A stretch of 64,000 bases of DNA. It comes from Planctomycetota bacterium (GTDB taxonomy: Bacteria; Planctomycetota; Planctomycetia; Planctomycetales; Planctomycetaceae). Within the stretch, counting starts at the first letter, position 1, and each line of letters begins with the position of its first letter. Positions 8,871 to 20,790 of this stretch are shown here, piece by piece. The notes under the pieces were generated by a model that worked only from the letters and a program-made list of their open reading frames with translations, ran no database searches and was not told the DNA's origin. The DNA is taken from assembly GCA_014584345.1 (NCBI GenBank), contig JACTNB010000016.1:1-64000 (forward strand). The letters run 5' to 3'. The translations under genes were made by a program, and so were the position numbers.

Positions 8871-10006
8871 ATGAATCGAATTGCCCTGTTGGGTGCAACC
8901 GGATCGATAGGTACCAGTACGCTGGATGTTCTGCGGGCTCACGCCGACCGGTTGACGCTGCACGGTGTTTCCGCCCACCGGGATTGGCAAAAACTGGCTG
9001 CCATCTGCCGGGAATTTCGCCCCCGCCTCGCAATTCTTGCCGATCAGACCTGCCGAGACCGAGTCGATCTTCAGGCATTTCCCCCTGAAACCGAACTCCA
9101 ATTCGGGTCCTCGGAAATCACGCAACTGGCAGCGTCGCCCGATATCGATATCGTGGTGGCAGCCATTGTGGGAGCGGCCGGATTGGCCAGTTCCCTTGCG
9201 GCGGCCAAGGCCGGCAAGAGGCTGGCCATTGCGAACAAGGAAACCATGGTCGTGGCCGGCCCGCTGATTGTCGAGGCGGCGCGAGTTTCCGGGGCCGAAC
9301 TTTTGCCAGTTGACAGTGAACATTCGGCTATTTTCCAGGCGATGCAGGCCGGTACCCGCGCCGAAGTGGCCAAAATCGTGCTCACCTCCAGTGGTGGCCC
9401 TTTTCGCGGCTGCACCCGCGATCAGATCGCGCACGCGACCCCGGAGCAGGCCCTGAAACATCCCACCTGGAGCATGGGCCCCAAGATCACAATCGACTCC
9501 GCGACTCTGATGAACAAGGCCCTGGAAGTCATCGAAGCCCGCTGGTTGTTTAATTTACAACCCGAGCAAATTGAAGTCGTGGTGCATCCACAGTCGATCG
9601 TGCATTCCTTTGTGGAATTTCAGGATGGTTCGGTCATTGCACAACTGTCGCCTCCCGACATGCGATTGCCCATTCAGTACGCATTGTCGTATCCTGAACG
9701 ATGGGAAGCAGTTGCGTCCAGAATGGATTTTTCCTCGCGCAGCTGTCTTGAATTTTTCCCCCCTGATCTCGAAACATTCCCTGCCTTGAACCTCGGATTC
9801 GATGTCGCACGGCTCGGGGGGACCTCCGGGGCCGTTTTGAACGCCTGCAACGAAGTTGCGGTTTCACGGTTTCTCCAGAATGCCATTTCTTTCTATGATA
9901 TCGACCAGGCCTGCCGAGACATCCTCGATCGGCATCCCTTTACGATCTCTCCCACGTTTGAGGAATTAGTCGCCCTGGACGAATGGGCGCGCAAGGAGAC
10001 TATTCA

Positions 10007-10019
<13 letters not shown>
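8871..10019 (+). CDS. dxr: 1-deoxy-D-xylulose 5-phosphate reductoisomerase
   Basis: This enzyme catalyses the committed step of the MEP isoprenoid pathway, converting DXP to MEP with NADPH. The 382-residue length fits the family. The N-terminal nucleotide-binding motif GATGSIGTSTLDVL is at residues 8-21. The family motifs ANKETMV, LPVDSEHSAIFQ, SSGGPFRG and HPTWSMGPKITIDSATLMNK are all present and intact, as is the metal- and substrate-binding region. The ATG at 8871 puts the Rossmann motif at its usual place. The last 13 bases overlap the start of rseP, so the two are probably translationally coupled. This dxr-rseP neighbourhood is common in bacteria. Confidence 0.97.
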
Positions 10020-12025
<2,006 letters not shown>

Positions 12026-12527
12026 CAACCGCGCATTGTTCCTGCCCCTCGTGGGGGGTGGGGGTGGATCGGCAGCGTGTGGAATTCGGCTCCCGCGCCT
12101 GTCTGTTTCATCTTCTGGTCACCCCACGGTTTTAGGACTCCTCGAGAAACTGCCGGGGAAGCCGGGCTCGCGGCTGATTCAGCCGAGATGTCATCGCAAT
12201 GTCATGCAAAGAAATATGTTGCATTCGTCAAACGATGCTTGATGTTCCCCACGCAGGGCCCGCATGCTTGCGAGAGTGGCTCGTTGGGGGAATGGGGAAC
12301 GGTGGTAGAAATTCGGGTTATGCAAGATTGCCCTGGTTTGGTCTTTTCACAATCGCAAACCGCGTATATTGTTTGGACTTATGAGACTGCCATGATCGCC
12401 CGGCCGACGATTCCCCGCGAACTTGGGTTGGCATGGGCCTGTCTGGCTGGTAGCTGGCCTTCCCGCGGAAGGTTTTTGGTTCGTTCCCGCCTGTAGAAAA
12501 TCCGACTTGTCCACCGACGTTGTATGT
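12026..12527. other. Intergenic region, no feature recognised
   Basis: This region follows rseP and precedes the MFS gene, with an uncertain right border because the start of that gene is uncertain. Short open frames here have no protein-like features. I see no clear terminator or promoter. Confidence 0.35.
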
Positions 12528-13937
12528 TTGGCCGAGCATGATTCCCCCGAACAAAATGGGGAAGACAAGTTACGCGTGCGCAAGGATTTGCGTTGTAGCG
12601 TCGGGGATGGAGCCGCCTTCGGCATGATGGTGGGGCTGGGTGAGACCTATCTTCCCGCGTTTGTTCTGGCCATTGGTTTGGGAGAGTTGATCGCCGGCCT
12701 GATCGGAAGTGTGCCTCTCGTCGTGGGAGGCCTGCTGCAAATGGTTTCCCCGAGGGCCGTCCGCTGGCTCGGATCTCATAAGCGGTGGGTGGTGATGTGC
12801 GCGGCGGTGCAGGCCTGCATGTTCCTGCCGTTGATTGCCGCCGCCTGTCGCGGTTCGATTACCACGGGGACTGTGCTGTTAATCGCCTCGATTTACTGGG
12901 GGGCGAGCCTGGCCACGGGGCCGGCCTGGAATACCTGGATTGGCACGCTGGTGCCGGTTCGCGTCCGTCCCCGTTTTTTTGCTGCCCGGACCCGGATTTC
13001 CCAAGCCTGCGTCTTCTGTGGTTTTCTGGTTTCAGGACTCCTGTTGCAGTGGGCGTCGCAACGGGACTTCGTGCTGGAATCCTTCGCTATTCTGTTTGGC
13101 ATCGCCGGCATGTGCCGGGTGGTTTCCGTCGTGATGCTCGCCTGTCAAAGCGAGCCGATTCCCATTCCGCCCAAGATGCAGCCGCATCCCTACCGCCGTC
13201 TGTTCCGCGAACTGGCCGATGGGCCGGGAGGACGACTCCTCGTCTTTCTGGTGGCCGTCCAGGCGGCCGTGCAAATTTCCGGCCCGTATTTTACGCCGTT
13301 CATGTTCAAGAATCTCCACCACAGTTACGCGGAATATGTGACACTGATTGCGGTCGCCTTCCTGGCCCGCATCCTGGCGTTGCCTGCCCTGGGCAGACTG
13401 GCACATCGCATGGGAGCCATGCGTTTATTGTGGCTGGGAGCGATCGGCATCACGCCCGTCAGTGCCTGCTGGGTGTTTTCGCAGAATTTCTACTGGCTGT
13501 TGTCGACACAGATATTCTCCGGAGTGGTCTGGGCCGCGTATGAACTCGCTTTTTTTCTGCTCTTTTTCGAATCGATACCCGAGGAGGAACGCACCAGTTT
13601 GCTGACCCTCTTTAACCTCATCAATACCGCGGCCTGGGTAACCGGTTCCCTGATTGGGGGGGCGATTCTGTACCTGATGGATACCAGCTTTGCCGGGTAT
13701 TTGACGCTGTTCGCCCTCTCTTCCGTGGCCCGCTGCGGAGCGTTATGGCTGCTGTTCCGCATCCCCAGTATGGAAGTATTGTCCGATACTATCGGGCTGC
13801 GAACCATCGCGGTCCGTCCGACCGGAGCAAACCTCGATGCGCCCGTACTTCCCAGCATGCCCGATCAGGTCCTGGAAGAATCCCCGCCGCCGGGTCCGAA
13901 GGAAACCTCCGCAGCGAGGACGGCCCGCGCCTCGTGA
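12528..13937 (+). CDS. MFS-type transporter
   Basis: A polytopic membrane protein with about 12 hydrophobic segments arranged as two halves around a hydrophilic loop (SEPIPIPPKMQPHPYRRLFR). This is typical of the major facilitator superfamily. The opening of the conserved part (VRKDLRCSVGDGAAFGMMVG, then ETYLPAFVLAIGLGELIAGL) resembles MFS proteins annotated in planctomycetes without known substrate. The C-terminal 60 residues are hydrophilic. The start is uncertain: the frame opens at TTG 12423, there is no in-frame ATG before GMMVG, and TTG 12528 or GTG 12576 (after a GGGGAAG) are plausible. It ends 182 bases before the convergent chemoreceptor gene. Substrate unknown. Confidence 0.75.
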   Translation: MAEHDSPEQNGEDKLRVRKDLRCSVGDGAAFGMMVGLGETYLPAFVLAIGLGELIAGLIGSVPLVVGGLLQMVSPRAVRWLGSHKRWVVMCAAVQACMFLPLIAAACRGSITTGTVLLIASIYWGASLATGPAWNTWIGTLVPVRVRPRFFAARTRISQACVFCGFLVSGLLLQWASQRDFVLESFAILFGIAGMCRVVSVVMLACQSEPIPIPPKMQPHPYRRLFRELADGPGGRLLVFLVAVQAAVQISGPYFTPFMFKNLHHSYAEYVTLIAVAFLARILALPALGRLAHRMGAMRLLWLGAIGITPVSACWVFSQNFYWLLSTQIFSGVVWAAYELAFFLLFFESIPEEERTSLLTLFNLINTAAWVTGSLIGGAILYLMDTSFAGYLTLFALSSVARCGALWLLFRIPSMEVLSDTIGLRTIAVRPTGANLDAPVLPSMPDQVLEESPPPGPKETSAARTARAS

Positions 13938-14050
13938 AGCTCCCCGAAGCGGGCCACGCCGCGCTCGCACTGGCGGACAAGCCGATCAGTGGCACATAAA
14001 AATGGATAAATCAACGCTTCCTCACGGAGCGGCTCGTTGGGGAGGGTGCC

Positions 14051-14093
14051 TGGAAAACAAAACAGCAGCGAATCCGGAATGGAATCGCTGCTG
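14051..14093 (-). terminator. Intrinsic terminator of the chemosensory operon
   Basis: On the minus strand, CAGCAGCGATTCC pairs with GGATTCGCTGCTG (13-base stem, one mismatch, 5-base loop; plus-strand 14063-14093). It is followed by TTTTGTTTTCC. It lies 27 bases after the stop of the chemoreceptor gene. Confidence 0.75.
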
Positions 14094-14119
14094 GGATCGG
14101 TTGAGAAAGCTGTGGACGG

Positions 14120-16426
14120 TCAGATGCTCCGCATGCGCGTCAGGAACTTGTTGGCGGTTTCGTTCAAGGTGATCGATTCCCGTGCCAGACCGACGGCAGC
14201 TGTATAGATATCGCTGGCCGCGGTGCCACTTTCCGCCGCCGCACTGGAGACCTTCGAGATATTCATGCTGACCTCGGCGGTCCCGGTGGCTGCCTCGGCA
14301 ACATTTCTCGCGATTTCGTCCGTGGCAGCGGTCTGTTCTTCGACAGCACTGGCGATCGTCGTGGAAATCTCGTTGATGCGACTGATACTTTCGCTGATCG
14401 ATGCAATCGCGGAGGCTGCCCCACCGGTTGCCGACTGAATCGCGCCGATTTTTTCGCTGATTTCCTCGGTCGCCTTGGCGGTTTGCCGTGCCAGTTCCTT
14501 CACTTCGTTGGCCACCACGGCAAAGCCCTTGCCGGCTTCACCCGCCCGGGCAGCTTCGATGGTGGCATTGAGGGCGAGCAGATTGGTTTGCTGGGCAATC
14601 GACGTAATTACCTTGATGACCTGTCCGATTTGCTCGCTGGAGTCTCCCAGTTCCTTGATCGTGACATTCGTGCGATCCGCCTCTTGAACGGCCTTGGCCG
14701 TCATCCGGGAGGCATCCTGCACGTGGCGGGCGATTTCGGCAATCGAGGCACTCAGTTCCTCGGCCGAAGAAGCCACGGTTTGCACGTTCTTGGTGGCTTC
14801 TTCGCTGGCGGCCGCCACGAGTTGTGCCTGTCGCGATGTCTGGTCCGAAACTTGGGTCATGCTCTGGGCACTGGCCTGCATTTCGTTGGAGGAACTGGTC
14901 ACCACTTCCACGACATTCCGGATGTCCCGTTCGATTTCGTCCGCCAGGCGGATGCGGTCCGTAATGTTTTCCCAGGTCACCATGGGGCCGACATAACTGC
15001 CAGACCGGTCGAAAATCGCGGAAACCTTCAAATGCAGAACCTGGTCCGCCAATTGAATCTTAGCCTGGTAGGGGAGATTCCGCGGATCGCTGAGCAGCTT
15101 GCGTTGCTGTTCGGGCGCCTTGTGGAAGACATCGATCTTCTGCCCGACCATTTTATTCACCGGCATGGGGAGCAGATGTTCCACCTGCTTGAGGGTGTTA
15201 ATGGAGGCCGGGTTCATATAGACCAGTTCAAAATCCAGATTGGCCATCATGACATTGATGGGGATGTTATCCATCATGTTCATGACGCGCGTCATCTCGT
15301 TTTCCAACTTGAGTTTTTCGGTGATGACATCCCAGGTCACCATGGCGCCCGTGTACTCTCCCTGGGCATCGTGGACCGCGTTGACCAGCAGATCCAGTGT
15401 TTCCGGCCCGACATGGATTTGTGCCCGATGCGGCAGATTCCGGGGATCCTTCAGCAGGGTCCGCTGATGATTGGGGTTCTTGTGAAAGATGTCGATACTT
15501 TGTCCTACCATCTTCGCGACGGGGATGGGCAAATACTTCTCGAGGGATTTCAACCGCTCTTCCGAAGCCTTGTTGAGGTAGGTGATTTTGAGATCGCGAT
15601 CGGCCATCATCACGTTGATGGGCATCGCTTCGATCATGTTGAAGTAGACCGCCGCCTTGTTGTTTTCCAATGACGAACTGGTTTGCGACGGGATGGTTTG
15701 GGTAGCCATTTCTACACTCTCCTCTTGGGCATGGGGTTGGGCAAATTGATTCCGCGGAATTGGTTCTCCGTCATAATCCAGTTTCGAGGGAGGAACGGCG
15801 GGCTGCTCTTCGCGAGCGAATGGGGACCAAGTGTCCGTTCGCTCCGCCTCGACTCGACTGGACGACTCGACCGTCGCTCCCGTGTATGCGGTCACGACGG
15901 GTGTCTCTTCCGAGAAGAGATCCTCGTAGAGCTCTTTCTGATGATCCTGGTATCGCAGGGCTTCCTCGTCGAATGCATCGAGCGTGGCCGGCAAGGGGGT
16001 GGCTGCAATTGCCTCATGCGCGGCATGGGTGGCCTTCTGCATAATGCAAATCACATCCTCCAATGCGTTGAACCACTGTTGGGCCAGCACATCGGTCCAT
16101 TGGTCACCCAGAAATTCGGCCAGCGTCTCCAGCATCACTTGGCTGACATAGCCGTAATGCTGCTCCTGGACATGGTATTCGGCGTGCCGCGCTCCCATTT
16201 CTTCCAGGAAGGGGGTTAGTTTTTCGGGTTGATCGAGGGATTTCATAATCACGATCAACGATTGAATCAGTTTTCGTTGCTGATCTTCCGGCGAATTTCG
16301 AGTAAACAATCCTTCGATTTCGGGATGCTTGCGAAACAAGCTCTGGTAGAACGACGCAGCGAAGCGATCGGCCCGCGGAGCGATCAAATCGAAGGATGCC
16401 CGCAACAGGGGAATGTTGTATTTCAT
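14120..16426 (-). CDS. Soluble globin-PAS-PAS methyl-accepting chemotaxis protein
   Basis: This 768-residue chemoreceptor has no transmembrane segment, so it should be cytoplasmic. Residues 1-135 form a globin domain of the bacterial haemoglobin type: FYQSLFRKHPEIEGLF carries the B10 Tyr, and GARHAEYHV carries a probable proximal haem-binding His81. Two similar PAS-like domains follow (about 240-360 and 365-480), each with PINVMMA, a KMVGQ..D.FHK block and DPRNLP. The rest is a long coiled coil with the signalling tip IAQQTNLLALNATIEAARAG. The domain order suggests oxygen, NO or redox sensing that controls CheA. No CheR-binding pentapeptide is seen at the C-terminus. It is third in the cheA-cheW-mcp operon. 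GTG 16438 is an alternative start. Confidence 0.9.
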   Translation of the reverse strand: MKYNIPLLRASFDLIAPRADRFAASFYQSLFRKHPEIEGLFTRNSPEDQQRKLIQSLIVIMKSLDQPEKLTPFLEEMGARHAEYHVQEQHYGYVSQVMLETLAEFLGDQWTDVLAQQWFNALEDVICIMQKATHAAHEAIAATPLPATLDAFDEEALRYQDHQKELYEDLFSEETPVVTAYTGATVESSSRVEAERTDTWSPFAREEQPAVPPSKLDYDGEPIPRNQFAQPHAQEESVEMATQTIPSQTSSSLENNKAAVYFNMIEAMPINVMMADRDLKITYLNKASEERLKSLEKYLPIPVAKMVGQSIDIFHKNPNHQRTLLKDPRNLPHRAQIHVGPETLDLLVNAVHDAQGEYTGAMVTWDVITEKLKLENEMTRVMNMMDNIPINVMMANLDFELVYMNPASINTLKQVEHLLPMPVNKMVGQKIDVFHKAPEQQRKLLSDPRNLPYQAKIQLADQVLHLKVSAIFDRSGSYVGPMVTWENITDRIRLADEIERDIRNVVEVVTSSSNEMQASAQSMTQVSDQTSRQAQLVAAASEEATKNVQTVASSAEELSASIAEIARHVQDASRMTAKAVQEADRTNVTIKELGDSSEQIGQVIKVITSIAQQTNLLALNATIEAARAGEAGKGFAVVANEVKELARQTAKATEEISEKIGAIQSATGGAASAIASISESISRINEISTTIASAVEEQTAATDEIARNVAEAATGTAEVSMNISKVSSAAAESGTAASDIYTAAVGLARESITLNETANKFLTRMRSI

Positions 16427-16472
16427 GCCAGTACCCACTAAATCGAATCCTAAACCAGGTGACAGGGTCGCG

Positions 16473-16949
16473 CTACTGCAGTCCCAGAATGGTGGTGAAA
16501 TCTAGAATGATGAACAATCGACCATCCAGGCGAATGATCCCCGAAGTAACCTTCTTCCACCTCTGATCCAGCGTGCGGGGCGGAGCCACCATGCCGTGGC
16601 TGTCCACTTCAATGACATCCCCCACTTCATCCACCAGCAGGCTGAAAGATTCACCGCGATATCGCAGCACAACATTCATGCACGTCTGGTCGATCGCGCG
16701 GGGAGGCAATCCCAGGCTCTTTCGCAGATCGACGGCTGTTACGATTTGGCCACGCAGGTTCAGCAGACCCGCAATTTCCGGACGCGTCCGGGGTACGCGG
16801 GCAATATGCTGGGACGTCAGCACCTCCTGGACGACCTGTACGGGAACTCCCAGTAACTGGCCATCGACCCAGAAGGAAACGTATTGGCGTTTTTCCACGA
16901 CATGTGGCACCTGCTTGCCGCGCGGGACGCTGGCGGTGGTTGTGATCAT
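16473..16949 (-). CDS. cheW: CheW chemotaxis coupling protein
   Basis: A 158-residue single-domain CheW that bridges chemoreceptor and CheA. The SH3-like CheW core is evident: YVSFWVDGQLLGVPVQVVQE, then RPEIAGLLNLRGQIVTAVDL, and SLLVDEVGDVIEV. The ATG at 16949 has AGGAG on the minus strand just upstream and overlaps the cheA stop codon as ATGA, which indicates translational coupling. The receptor gene follows after 46 bases. A basic N-terminal tail of about 25 residues precedes the domain. Confidence 0.93.
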   Translation of the reverse strand: MITTTASVPRGKQVPHVVEKRQYVSFWVDGQLLGVPVQVVQEVLTSQHIARVPRTRPEIAGLLNLRGQIVTAVDLRKSLGLPPRAIDQTCMNVVLRYRGESFSLLVDEVGDVIEVDSHGMVAPPRTLDQRWKKVTSGIIRLDGRLFIILDFTTILGLQ

Positions 16950-19705
16950 GCGGAAACTCCTCGATTCCAGTGGCTTGGGCCGCACAGCCGTTCGATGGCC
17001 TGCGTCAATTCCGTGATATCCAGTTTTTCCAACACGGCATGGCAGCCTGCCCGGCTGGCATCCTGTTCCAGATGGGGCGTCAATCGCGAACAGAGCCCCA
17101 GAATGGAAACCGAGGCCGTCGCCTGTTGTTCCCGTAGCCAGATAATCAGTTCACCCGACTGGATCTCGGGCTGATCGAAATCCACGATGACCAGGTCGAA
17201 CGCGGAATCCTTTTCCAGATGATTCAACGCCGATTCAACCGAATCAACAGCCACGGTGAGATACTGCTCGGAACGCAAAGCCGTTGTCAGTAATTGCCTG
17301 AAAAATGCCGACGAGTTAATTACCAGGATGCGATAGTGCACCGGATGGCTCTTGCGGAACCAGTCGGGATTTGTACGCAGCAGGTAATGCTGCGTATTGA
17401 TGACCTCCGTCGCCTGTCCATTGATCACTGCCGTTCCGAGCACGCCCGGACGCTTCGATTGCACCGAAATCGTCAGTTGCTCCTCGACCACGTCCCGAAT
17501 TGCAGCCACCATCAGGCCCATCGACTGTTCGCCATCGCTGAAAACGATCACCGGCTGCAACTCCGCTATTCCCTGCGCCGGTGCGCCCTCGATACTCTGC
17601 AGCGGGAGTAGACTGCCTCGGTATTGAATCACATGACCATTACTGCTGCGTTCGATCGAATGTCGCGGGAACTCCTCGAGCCGAGAGACCAGCGACAGCG
17701 GCACCGCCATGGTCTGTTCGCCGGTATCGAACACGAGCAGGCTGATCAAATCGGCATTCGTGGCACGCTCTTGGTCGCTGGACGACTCCCGATCCACCTG
17801 GGACGTGTTTAACGAGCCGAATTCGGAGGCAATCCCGGAAACATCCAGAATCATGATCACGCGCCCATCGCCCAGGATCGTGGTCCCCTGATAGATGTTG
17901 ATTTCCTTGAGCAGCAACCCGACCGGCTTGACGACGATTTCTTCCGTGTCAAACACGTGGTCGACCAGCAGCCCCATCTGTTCTTCGCCGACCTGTACCA
18001 CGACGATATTCGTGTTCCCATCGCTGGTGGGCGGAGCTTCGATCTGGAGGACATCCGAAAGTCTCACCAACGGCAGCAGCCGATTCCGCAGCCGGTAAAC
18101 CTGCTTGTCGTGGACACGCTCGATCCGATTTCGTTCCTCCGCGGTCAGCAGCACCAGTTCCATGATCCCCAGTTGAGGAATTGCGAAGGACTGTCCTCCA
18201 CTTTCCACCACCAGTGCCGAGACAATCGCCAGTGTTAGCGGTATTTTGATCCGCACCGTGGTTCCCAGACCTCGGCGGGAGATCAGATCGACCATTCCTC
18301 CGATTCGCTCGATTTCCGTGCGCACCACGTCCATGCCCACGCCACGACCCGACACGGAACTGACCTGCTCGGCGGTCGAAAATCCCGCACGAAAGATATA
18401 TTGGTGAATTTCGTATTCGCTCAGTTTCTCGGCATCCGCTTCGCTGACCAACCCCTGGGAGATCAATTTGTTCAACACTTTCTCGGTATTGATTCCCGCG
18501 CCATCGTCCTCGATGCAGATGATGACGTGCCCCCCCTCGTGATACGCGTTCAGGCGGATGGTTCCCGTTTCCGGCTTTCCGGCCGCCAGCCGGTCCCGTG
18601 GCGATTCCAGCCCGTGATCGGCGGAGTTCCGCACCATGTGCGTCAGCGGGTCCTTGATGGCGTCCAGCACCGTGCGGTCGAGTTCCGTCTCCGCTCCCTG
18701 CATTTCCAGTTCGATCGGCTTGCCGGTCACTTTTGAAAGATCACGCACCAGGCGCGGCAGCTTGTTCCAGGCATTGCCGATGGGCTGCATCCGCGTTTTC
18801 ATGACCCCTTCCTGCAAGTCCGTGGTGATCCGATTCAAATGTGCCAGGGGTGCGGCATACTTCGAGGCTTCATCGCCGCGCGATAATTGAATCAACTGAT
18901 TTCGCGCCAGCACCAGTTCGCCCACCAGATTCATCAACTGGTCCAGCACTTCCACGCTCACACGGATCGACAGATCCGAAACCGATTTCTTTTCACCCGC
19001 ATCCTTGGCATCGTCGGATTTGTCCTGACTTCCCCCCTTCGGCTGGGAGACGACTTGCCCCACCGGGGCGGGAATGGCCGGCGCGGGCTGTTGCTGTGGC
19101 TTCGCCGCCTGATTCTGCATCTTCTCGCGATGACGGGCAGCGGCCTCGTTGATGGCCCGATCCAGCGCGTCGAAGTCGACCTCGCCCGATGCGGTCAACA
19201 GATTTTCGGAATCGACCGTCACGATCGCCGTCGGCACGGTTGAGTTCTCTCCACCGATTTCCTGCTGCACGGGGGCTTCGCTGCCGCACGCGGTCGGTTC
19301 GAGTTCCAGCGAAGCACTTTCGGCTTCGGGGTGAGCTACCCGTTCCAGGCAATCGATCAGAGCCGTATGGTCGAGACACGGTTCTTCGCCTGTCGCTTCC
19401 AGTCCTTGCAGCAATTCCTTGATGGCATCGACGGCTTCGAGAATATATGTAATGGCTTCGGGGGTGCGGGGGATGGAGTGATCGCGCATTTTCCCCAGCA
19501 CATTCTCGGCTGCATGCGAGACCGCTCCGATCCGAACCAGGCCGATAAATCCGCACGTTCCCTTAATGGTATGGATCGTACGAAACACGCCTGCCAATAG
19601 TTCATCGTTGCTGGTATCTTTTTCGAAGGCAACAATGTCTACGTCGAGTTGCCCCAGATTCTCCCAGCTCTCTTCGATAAAACCGTGGATAATCTCGTCT
19701 TCCAT
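16946..19705 (-). CDS. cheA: CheA histidine kinase with two CheW-like domains and a degenerate receiver
   Basis: This 919-residue kinase starts with an Hpt domain (FRTIHTIKGTCGF, phosphorylated His about residue 45), then a variable Gln/Pro-rich linker. The dimerisation and ATPase domains follow, with the N box HMVRNSADHGLE, DDGAGI and GRGVGMDVV. After them come a CheW-like domain (SALVVESGGQSFAIPQLGIM) and a second CheW-like domain (ISLLVFDTGEQTMAVPLSLV). The C-terminal 110 residues have a receiver fold (YRILVINSSAFFRQLL, LVIVDFDQPE). The acidic pair normally found after the first strand is NSS here, although the candidate phosphoacceptor Asp and a later Lys remain. The ATG at 19705 lacks a strong Shine-Dalgarno sequence. 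It is the first gene of the chemosensory operon; cheB, cheR and cheY are not in the window. Confidence 0.92.
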   Translation of the reverse strand: MEDEIIHGFIEESWENLGQLDVDIVAFEKDTSNDELLAGVFRTIHTIKGTCGFIGLVRIGAVSHAAENVLGKMRDHSIPRTPEAITYILEAVDAIKELLQGLEATGEEPCLDHTALIDCLERVAHPEAESASLELEPTACGSEAPVQQEIGGENSTVPTAIVTVDSENLLTASGEVDFDALDRAINEAAARHREKMQNQAAKPQQQPAPAIPAPVGQVVSQPKGGSQDKSDDAKDAGEKKSVSDLSIRVSVEVLDQLMNLVGELVLARNQLIQLSRGDEASKYAAPLAHLNRITTDLQEGVMKTRMQPIGNAWNKLPRLVRDLSKVTGKPIELEMQGAETELDRTVLDAIKDPLTHMVRNSADHGLESPRDRLAAGKPETGTIRLNAYHEGGHVIICIEDDGAGINTEKVLNKLISQGLVSEADAEKLSEYEIHQYIFRAGFSTAEQVSSVSGRGVGMDVVRTEIERIGGMVDLISRRGLGTTVRIKIPLTLAIVSALVVESGGQSFAIPQLGIMELVLLTAEERNRIERVHDKQVYRLRNRLLPLVRLSDVLQIEAPPTSDGNTNIVVVQVGEEQMGLLVDHVFDTEEIVVKPVGLLLKEINIYQGTTILGDGRVIMILDVSGIASEFGSLNTSQVDRESSSDQERATNADLISLLVFDTGEQTMAVPLSLVSRLEEFPRHSIERSSNGHVIQYRGSLLPLQSIEGAPAQGIAELQPVIVFSDGEQSMGLMVAAIRDVVEEQLTISVQSKRPGVLGTAVINGQATEVINTQHYLLRTNPDWFRKSHPVHYRILVINSSAFFRQLLTTALRSEQYLTVAVDSVESALNHLEKDSAFDLVIVDFDQPEIQSGELIIWLREQQATASVSILGLCSRLTPHLEQDASRAGCHAVLEKLDITELTQAIERLCGPSHWNRGVSA

Positions 19706-19896
19706 ACGAACGCTGACTTTCTGCGGGAGAGAAGTACTCTTTGCGGAACACCCCGGATAATGCAACTGCCCCATCCCTGTGCAGTCTAATCCGCAAACTC
19801 TGTGCAATTGGCGCGCGAGCGCAAATCGTATCCTCAGTCGTTATCGTCAGAACCGATTCCATAAATTCAGAAGGAACGCGATATTAGGGAGAATTC

Positions 19897-20790
19897 TTAA
19901 CCCCGTGAGGGGGATACCTCACTTTCGCAATTCCGATCCCGGGAGGGCTGCTCGAAGCGCAGCGGGGGATTGACAAGCGAGACCAGCACAAAACTCAACA
20001 GCATCAACAGGAACCAGGCAATCAGTTTCGAAATCGGAACCATATGCCAACCATCATGTTGTGATGGGTACAGCCAGATGTTGCCATATGTGGCCAGATT
20101 TTCTGCAAACCAGATGAACAGCGCCACCAAAAGGCATCCCAGCAGCAACGGCATACGACGATAGTCCCGATCGACACGGAAATAGATCTGGCTCCGACCA
20201 AACAGCAGCCCGGTCCCCACCAGCAGCGGATTTCGTAAATCGTACCAGTAATGGTGTGTAAAAAAATTCATGTAAATCAGGCCGACCAGGCACAACGCCC
20301 AGCCGCGTGGCGGAAAACTGGAGAAGCGAAACGCGAAAATCCGCCAGATTCGAGCGATATAACTTCCCACCGCCGAATACATAAATCCTGCAAACAACGG
20401 GACATTTCCAATACCCACCACGAATGTCCCCGGATAATGCCAGGCACCGATGGTCTCGGAGGTTTTGAACACTTCCATCGCCGTGGCAACGACGTGAAAT
20501 ACGGCAATCACGCCCGCTTCCCGCCAGGTTTCCAGGCGAAATGCGAGCAATAGGGTTTGAAACAGAACGGCGCACAGCAGCAGAAAGTCGTACCGGGGCA
20601 GGAAATCTTCCAGGGGATACCAAAGTTTTGTCAGCAGGATCCAGAACAGCAGGTACCCTCCAAACAGACATGCCCAGGCCTGCTTCAATCCAAACCACCA
20701 AAATTCCCGCAAGCCCGCCCGAAACGTATTCACGGGCAGTCTCCCTTCATGTTTCGCGATTTCTACTGCCGGTTGGGAATGCAGGGTCAT
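19897..20790 (-). CDS. DUF817 family membrane protein
   Basis: A 297-residue polytopic protein with about eight hydrophobic segments. It matches the DUF817 family by blocks such as ETIGAWHYPG, GNVPLFAGFMYSAVGSYIAR and YMNFFTHHYWYDLRNPL. The many His, Tyr and Trp residues near membrane borders are characteristic, but no function is established. The ATG at 20790 overlaps the stop of the upstream kinase-like gene as ATGA, making it the last of three coupled genes. A short hairpin CCCC-TCA-CGGGG lies at its very end, and the che operon begins 191 bases further on. Confidence 0.85.
   Translation of the reverse strand: MTLHSQPAVEIAKHEGRLPVNTFRAGLREFWWFGLKQAWACLFGGYLLFWILLTKLWYPLEDFLPRYDFLLLCAVLFQTLLLAFRLETWREAGVIAVFHVVATAMEVFKTSETIGAWHYPGTFVVGIGNVPLFAGFMYSAVGSYIARIWRIFAFRFSSFPPRGWALCLVGLIYMNFFTHHYWYDLRNPLLVGTGLLFGRSQIYFRVDRDYRRMPLLLGCLLVALFIWFAENLATYGNIWLYPSQHDGWHMVPISKLIAWFLLMLLSFVLVSLVNPPLRFEQPSRDRNCESEVSPSRG

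Noticed and set aside
12077..12496. A 139-codon open frame before the MFS gene
   Set aside because: No start signal, no domain-like pattern, and it overlaps the likely leader of the MFS gene.
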